A model generated the notes under the pieces. That model was not told where the DNA came from and searched no databases. It saw only the letters and a program-made list of their open reading frames with translations. From the NCBI GenBank assembly GCA_934464775.1, contig CAKSKG010000008.1, positions 26,600-90,599 of the forward strand: a DNA stretch of 64,000 bases. The letters are read 5' to 3'. The translations under genes and the position numbers were made by a program. Numbering within the stretch: the stretch's first letter is position 1; every line of letters starts with the position of its first letter. This DNA comes from an uncultured Oscillospiraceae bacterium. Its GTDB lineage: Bacteria > Bacillota > Clostridia > Oscillospirales > Ruminococcaceae. Below, piece after piece: positions 60,739 through 64,000 of the stretch.

Positions 60739-61144
60739 TATCGAAAAGGCAGTAAATGGGCTTTCGGGTCATTCGATATGTCTTTGTAAGGACGGTGATG
60801 TCATAACCGATGACGGCAGAGGGATATCTCCCATGATGAAATTCATTGCCGAGGGAAAGGATCTGTCGGGATATTCCGCAGCAGATCTGATCGTGGGAAA
60901 AGCTGCTGCGATGCTGTTTGCCAAAGCAGGGATAGCTTCCGTTTACGGCAGGGTGATGTCTGTAAGCGGAAAGGAATTTCTTGAAGCTCACGGCATTTCA
61001 TGCAGCTATGAAACGCTGACGGAGAAAATAATAAACCGCAGCGGCGATGATATCTGCCCCATGGAAAAGACCGTGGCGGATATAAATGACATATCCGAGG
61101 GCTATGAAGCTCTTAAAGCAAAAATCGCACAGATGCATAAATAA
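60731..61144 (+). CDS. DUF1893 protein
   Basis: A 137-residue protein of the DUF1893 family: SICLCKDGDVITDDGRGISP, KDLSGYSAADLIVGKAAAMLF, AGIASVYGRVMSVSGKEFLE and DICPMEKTVADI are conserved blocks. The fold is thought to be cytidine-deaminase-like; the conserved Cys in CPMEKTV suggests a catalytic or metal site, but this is family inference. Eight-base overlap with the S component suggests it acts on the imported substrate. Function unknown. Confidence 0.88.
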   Translation: MSDIEKAVNGLSGHSICLCKDGDVITDDGRGISPMMKFIAEGKDLSGYSAADLIVGKAAAMLFAKAGIASVYGRVMSVSGKEFLEAHGISCSYETLTEKIINRSGDDICPMEKTVADINDISEGYEALKAKIAQMHK

Positions 61145-61152
61145 TACAAAAA

Positions 61153-61196
61153 AGCAGACGTTCCCGAAAGTTCATTATCGGGAGCGTCTGCTTTTG
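61153..61196. terminator. bidirectional terminator after DUF1893
   Basis: AGCAGACG and TCCCGA (61153-61167) pair with TCGGGA and CGTCTGCT (61178-61192), followed by TTTGATTTT. Confidence 0.85.
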
Positions 61197-61199
61197 ATT

Positions 61200-61403
61200 T
61201 TATCTGAAAAGTGTGCATTCGCCGCTTTCACGGTAGTATTTTATAAGCTCTTCAACGTCGTTTCTTGTGCAGCCGAAATATTCCGCAAGACAGTCTATGC
61301 AGAAAAATTCATCTGCGTTCCTGAATATCAGCTTGCGGTGAATGGCGATATCGTCCGCAAGCAGGGGAGCGCCGCATTTTTTGCAGGTGTTGTAGTTTGC
61401 CAT
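61200..61403 (-). CDS. small zinc-ribbon protein coupled to the alpha-galactosidase
   Basis: The 67-residue protein has four Cys in a ribbon (CKKCGAP and FFCIDC), then a helical C-terminal half (LAEYFGCTRNDVEELIKYYRESGEC). The ATG uses the last base of the GH27 stop (TAATG at 61403) and no ribosome binding site precedes it, so it likely depends on reinitiation after GH27. Not recognised; it could be a small metal-binding regulator or adaptor. Confidence 0.78.
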   Translation of the reverse strand: MANYNTCKKCGAPLLADDIAIHRKLIFRNADEFFCIDCLAEYFGCTRNDVEELIKYYRESGECTLFR

Positions 61404-62560
61404 TAAAGCTTAACTGCCTTTGCACGGAACATCAGACAGTCGTGTGAGTCTATCTGTGCCGCATAGCGCTCGGAGAATGTTCCGATAACGGAATGTGAGT
61501 AGCAGTCGTACAGCTCAAGACCTCTTCCCGAGGAAGCAGGCAGACCGATATCAAAGAACTGGAGCGACATTTCCGCACGCTGATCGCCGAAGTTGAACAT
61601 ACCTATCGCATATTCTCCGCCGTGGAGAGGCTTTATGAGAGAAAATACATTTTCGGGATTGTTCCACTGTTTTATGCAGTAAGGACCTCTGCATTCGATA
61701 TCCTGATTGATGGCGATGATATCCCTGTTTGTAAGTATTTCCTTAGCTTCGGGGGACATTTTGCGTACATCGCAGCCGATCATAAGAGGGGAATTCATGA
61801 TAGACCAGAGCGCAAAATGAGTCTTGTATTCGGTGTCGGTGCAGCCGCCCAAAACCTTTCCGAGAACCTCGGCATTGTCGCCCTTGCCGTGCATTCCCAC
61901 TACCAGCATATCCATGTCGTTGTGGCAGTAAACGCCGCTGTATGCTTCATTGCCGATCTGGGACTTTGCGATGCTTGTGACCGACTGCCAGTTGTCCTGG
62001 ATATCTCCCGTGGAGCGGAACATATTTGCTCCCGATTCCCTTATCCAGCTGAGCACGCCGTCATTTCCCCAGTTGCAGGCGGAGAAAAGTATCTCTCTGC
62101 CGCAGTTGCGGAGAGCCATAGCCATGCGCTTGTAAAGATTTTCGCCGTCGGCGCTCTTGGGCTTGTAGCAGTAATCGTATTTCAGATAGTCAACGCCCCA
62201 CTCGGCAAATGTTTCGGCGTCGGTGAATTCATGCTCAAAGCTGCCGGGATAGCCTGCACAGGTGTGAGTTCCCGCACAGGAATACATACCGAATTTCAGT
62301 CCCTTTGAATGAACATAATCCGCAACGGACTTCATTCCGTTGGGAAATTTATTTTTGTCGGGGACGAGTCTGCCGTTTGCGTCACGCTGTTTTTCACTCC
62401 AGCAGTCGTCGATGACGATATATTCATAGCCTGCGTCTTTTAAGCCGCTTTCAACAAAGAAGTCGGCGGTGGTTCTGATAAGCTCATCGCTGATATTCCA
62501 GCCGAAGGTGTTCCATGAATTCCAACCCATAGGCGGTGTGTGTGCAAGAAGTTTTTCCAT
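61403..62560 (-). CDS. intracellular GH27 alpha-galactosidase
   Basis: The 385-residue enzyme belongs to glycoside hydrolase family 27: PPMGWNSWNTFGWNI at the N-terminus, YIVIDDCW, nucleophile Asp129 in LKYDYCY, acid/base Asp186 in RSTGDIQDN, and the beta-sandwich C-terminal domain with the end FRAKAV. No signal peptide, so it should cleave imported galactosides such as raffinose or galactomannan oligosaccharides. AAGGAAAAATATT precedes the ATG at 62560. A consensus promoter is upstream. It complements the extracellular GH59-like enzyme. Confidence 0.93.
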   Translation of the reverse strand: MEKLLAHTPPMGWNSWNTFGWNISDELIRTTADFFVESGLKDAGYEYIVIDDCWSEKQRDANGRLVPDKNKFPNGMKSVADYVHSKGLKFGMYSCAGTHTCAGYPGSFEHEFTDAETFAEWGVDYLKYDYCYKPKSADGENLYKRMAMALRNCGREILFSACNWGNDGVLSWIRESGANMFRSTGDIQDNWQSVTSIAKSQIGNEAYSGVYCHNDMDMLVVGMHGKGDNAEVLGKVLGGCTDTEYKTHFALWSIMNSPLMIGCDVRKMSPEAKEILTNRDIIAINQDIECRGPYCIKQWNNPENVFSLIKPLHGGEYAIGMFNFGDQRAEMSLQFFDIGLPASSGRGLELYDCYSHSVIGTFSERYAAQIDSHDCLMFRAKAVKL

Positions 62561-62613
62561 AATATTTTTCCTTTCTAAAGAAAGCTTTTCTCGATGTTTT
62601 TTTCGATGCTGTA

Positions 62614-62679
62614 ATTGTAGCATTATTTTTCGGAAAGGTCAATGGATTATATGAACTTGTTTTATGACCGATGTTCATA
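62614..62679 (-). promoter_or_regulatory. GH27 promoter with upstream inverted repeat
   Basis: Minus strand TTGACC (62637-62642), 17-base spacer, TACAAT (62614-62619). Eight bases upstream of the -35 element is the inverted repeat TATGAAC-N16-GTTCATA (62650-62679), positioned like an activator site, for example of an AraC-type regulator. Confidence 0.7.
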
Positions 62680-62786
62680 TTTTAATATTCGGACTATTTG
62701 ATATTATATATCAATAAATAAAATGTGTCCGTTTTGGAAATAAAATGAATTTAGGAATAATTCTCAACAAATAAAAATCTATATTT

Positions 62787-63652
62787 GTGCAGTTATACAA
62801 AATCTTTCCGAAATACTGTCAAAAAATAGGAAACAATCTTGCCCCTGTGGCGGGACTGATATTTCTTCCGGTAACGCTGCTCAAAAATGAGACGCCGCAG
62901 CCTGTGGAGAAAAAATATATACTTAGGATATGGTGCGCCGAGCTTATTGAGCTTGCCGCATATAATCTCCAGCGTATCACTGCGGACAGGCAGGAATATA
63001 TATTGTGCAGTTTGCGTTTTTGCCGCTGTATGCTGTATTGTCAGACCACTGATATTTTATTTCTTTGTAAAGCTTATCTCTCCGAAAGAGAAAAATATGA
63101 CTGCGGCTTTTTTGATGCAGCTGCCCGAAACTCTTACTATCATAAGCTCCGTCATGGGCTTCTTTGCCATTATTGCAGGAGTGAAGCATACAGGAATATT
63201 CAGAAAAATGGGTGTGTTCGGATTTGTTTCCGAGGCTGTCACGGTGCTGTATCATGCTGGTTGAGGACAACGATCTTAATGCGGAGGTCGCCGAATATAT
63301 TCTGAAAGAAGCGGGAGCGGAGGTAACGACTGTCCGCAACGGTCAGAAATGTCTTGATGCATATACGGCAAGTGAGGCAGGTTCCTTTGATGTTATCCTT
63401 ATGGATATAATGATGCCTGTTATGGACGGGATCACCGCCGCAGGGAAGATACGTTCTTCGGGCAGACCCGATTCTGCGGATATCCCCATTATTGTCATGA
63501 CAGCCAACGCCTTTGCCGAGGACGCAAGGAAATGCATGGAAGCGGGAATGAATGCTCACCTTGCAAAGCCGCTGGACGTTAAAAAGCTTATGAGTACCAT
63601 AGCAAGGCTTTCGGCTTCTTCGGGAAGCATAAAGACGGACGAAAACAATTGA
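62787..63652 (+). pseudogene. remains of a hybrid sensor histidine kinase/response regulator
   Basis: Protein-like pieces appear in three frames. Frame from 62787 gives FPKYCQKIGNNLAPVAGLIF and PQPVEKKYILRIWCAELIEL. Around 62995-63000 the reading changes by one base and continues as VRPLIFYFFVKLISPKEKN to IIAGVKHTG. Near 63235 a third frame starts with LVEDNDLNAEVAEYILKEAG, a complete receiver domain with Asp in VILMDIMMPVMDG and Lys in LAKPL, ending at 63652. The N-terminal membrane region is that of a sensor kinase; the kinase core between the pieces is missing. A free-standing receiver protein from 63212 or 63254 is possible. Confidence 0.75.
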
Positions 63653-63717
63653 TTTATCGGCATATCGGCTGTGTTCGGTATGCCGAGATTTATATCGGAA
63701 AAAATATTTGAAAACTA

Positions 63718-63746
63718 TTGACATTTCCAAATAAATGAAGTATAAT
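63718..63746 (+). promoter_or_regulatory. promoter of tRNA-Leu
   Basis: TTGACA (63718-63723), 17-base spacer, TATAAT (63741-63746), perfect in both hexamers and 17 bases before the tRNA. Confidence 0.92.
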
Positions 63747-63762
63747 ATTATGGTACTATTGT

Positions 63763-63849
63763 GCCGGTATGATGGAATTGGCAGACGTGACGGACTCAAA
63801 ATCCGTTGGTAGCGATACCGTGTCGGTTCGACCCCGACTACCGGCACCA
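63763..63849 (+). tRNA. tRNA-Leu (anticodon CAA)
   Basis: An 87-nt class II tRNA: acceptor GCCGGTA with TACCGGC, anticodon arm ACGGA-CTCAAAA-TCCGT with CAA, long variable arm TGGTAGCGATACCG, T-arm GTCGGTTCGACCCCGAC, and encoded CCA at 63847-63849. Confidence 0.97.
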
Positions 63850-63852
63850 TAA

Positions 63853-63905
63853 AAACCGATCGGTTAGCATGGCTTGAATGCTTACCGATCGGTTTATTTT
63901 TTTGT
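63853..63905 (+). terminator. terminator of tRNA-Leu
   Basis: A 17-bp stem (63853-63869 with 63879-63895) with one unpaired position at most, followed by ATTTTTTT. Confidence 0.88.
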
Positions 63906-63927
63906 GATTATAATGATTCAATTAATA

Positions 63928-64000
63928 AAGGTCACCTCTAAAAACCACCGGCTAAAGCCTTAGTACCTCATCTGCTTGCAGATTTTCCGTCATCTTGCAC
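63928..64000. repeat. family 1 element, second copy (truncated by window end)
   Basis: AAGGTCACCTCTAAAAACC and the next 54 bases match 3770-3842 with a single difference (CTTAGTACC against CTTAGCACC). The rest of the element lies outside the window. It begins 22 bases after the tRNA-Leu terminator tail. Confidence 0.9.

Noticed and set aside
63212..63652. Ordinary single-domain response regulator gene
   Set aside because: The upstream fragments of a sensor kinase in other frames show that the receiver is the end of a broken hybrid gene, though expression cannot be excluded.

Overview
The window looks like a chromosomal segment of a Gram-positive, endospore-forming member of the Clostridia, most like Ruminococcus (Oscillospiraceae). 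The grounds are the spoIIGA-sigE pair, a CwlD-like amidase, whiA, rapZ and hprK, AGGAGG-type ribosome binding sites with some TTG and GTG starts, consensus sigma-A promoters with 17-bp spacers, and secreted plant- or glycan-degrading enzymes (GH5 cellulase, GH59-like galactosidase). The genus is an inference from gene content; no marker gene was compared.

Layout. 0-4 kb: a complete preQ1 (queuosine precursor) operon queD-orf-queE-folE-queC-queF with one unknown gene inside. 4-9.2 kb: a two-component system, a secreted tyrosine-rich repeat protein, and a NrtR-like Nudix regulator with an esterase. 9.3-11 kb: lrgA-lrgB with a FadR-type GntR regulator and a matching palindromic operator on the promoter. 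11-15.6 kb: GyrI-like and DUF1963-type proteins, a double-GNAT protein, a C-terminally shortened Tag glycosylase and an AraC regulator. 15.8-19.9 kb: a membrane-anchored GH59-like galactosidase and a MATE transporter. 20-25.5 kb (minus): oleate hydratase with TetR, an SGNH esterase, a YhfC-type intramembrane protease, a CwlD-like amidase and tRNA-Lys. 25.5-31.6 kb: a second MATE, spoIIGA-sigE and a Big2-GH25 lysozyme. 31.7-42.7 kb: NYN and HAD genes, then EAL-HDOD, hprK, PHP, murB, rapZ, whiA and dnaE. 43-45.8 kb (minus): rpsO-pnp. 46-50.3 kb: an FtsX-like permease, an EamA transporter, a 47-residue Asn/Gln-rich microprotein and a zinc-ribbon membrane protein. 50.3-55 kb: a secreted papain-like peptidase and a multidomain GH5 cellulase, divergently transcribed. 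55-61 kb: a lipoprotein, a LysR/MATE pair, and an aldo/keto reductase-ECF S component-DUF1893 operon. 61-64 kb: GH27 alpha-galactosidase coupled to a small zinc-ribbon protein, remains of a hybrid sensor kinase, and tRNA-Leu.

Two signals stand out. First, the peptidase and the cellulase, transcribed back to back, end in the same 38-residue module (23 identical positions), which is not a dockerin or an LPXTG signal that I recognise. Second, two families of near-palindromic intergenic elements (2 and 3 copies) share a core hairpin whose stem differs between families only by paired compensatory changes around an invariant GGCA loop. Most copies sit directly behind intrinsic terminators, and one family shows nested internal deletions.

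Intergenic stretches over 300 bases are few. 45659-45961 holds the rpsO leader and two divergent promoters, and 49511-49918 holds the microprotein and promoters. No CRISPR array, intact insertion sequence, prophage or replication origin was seen.
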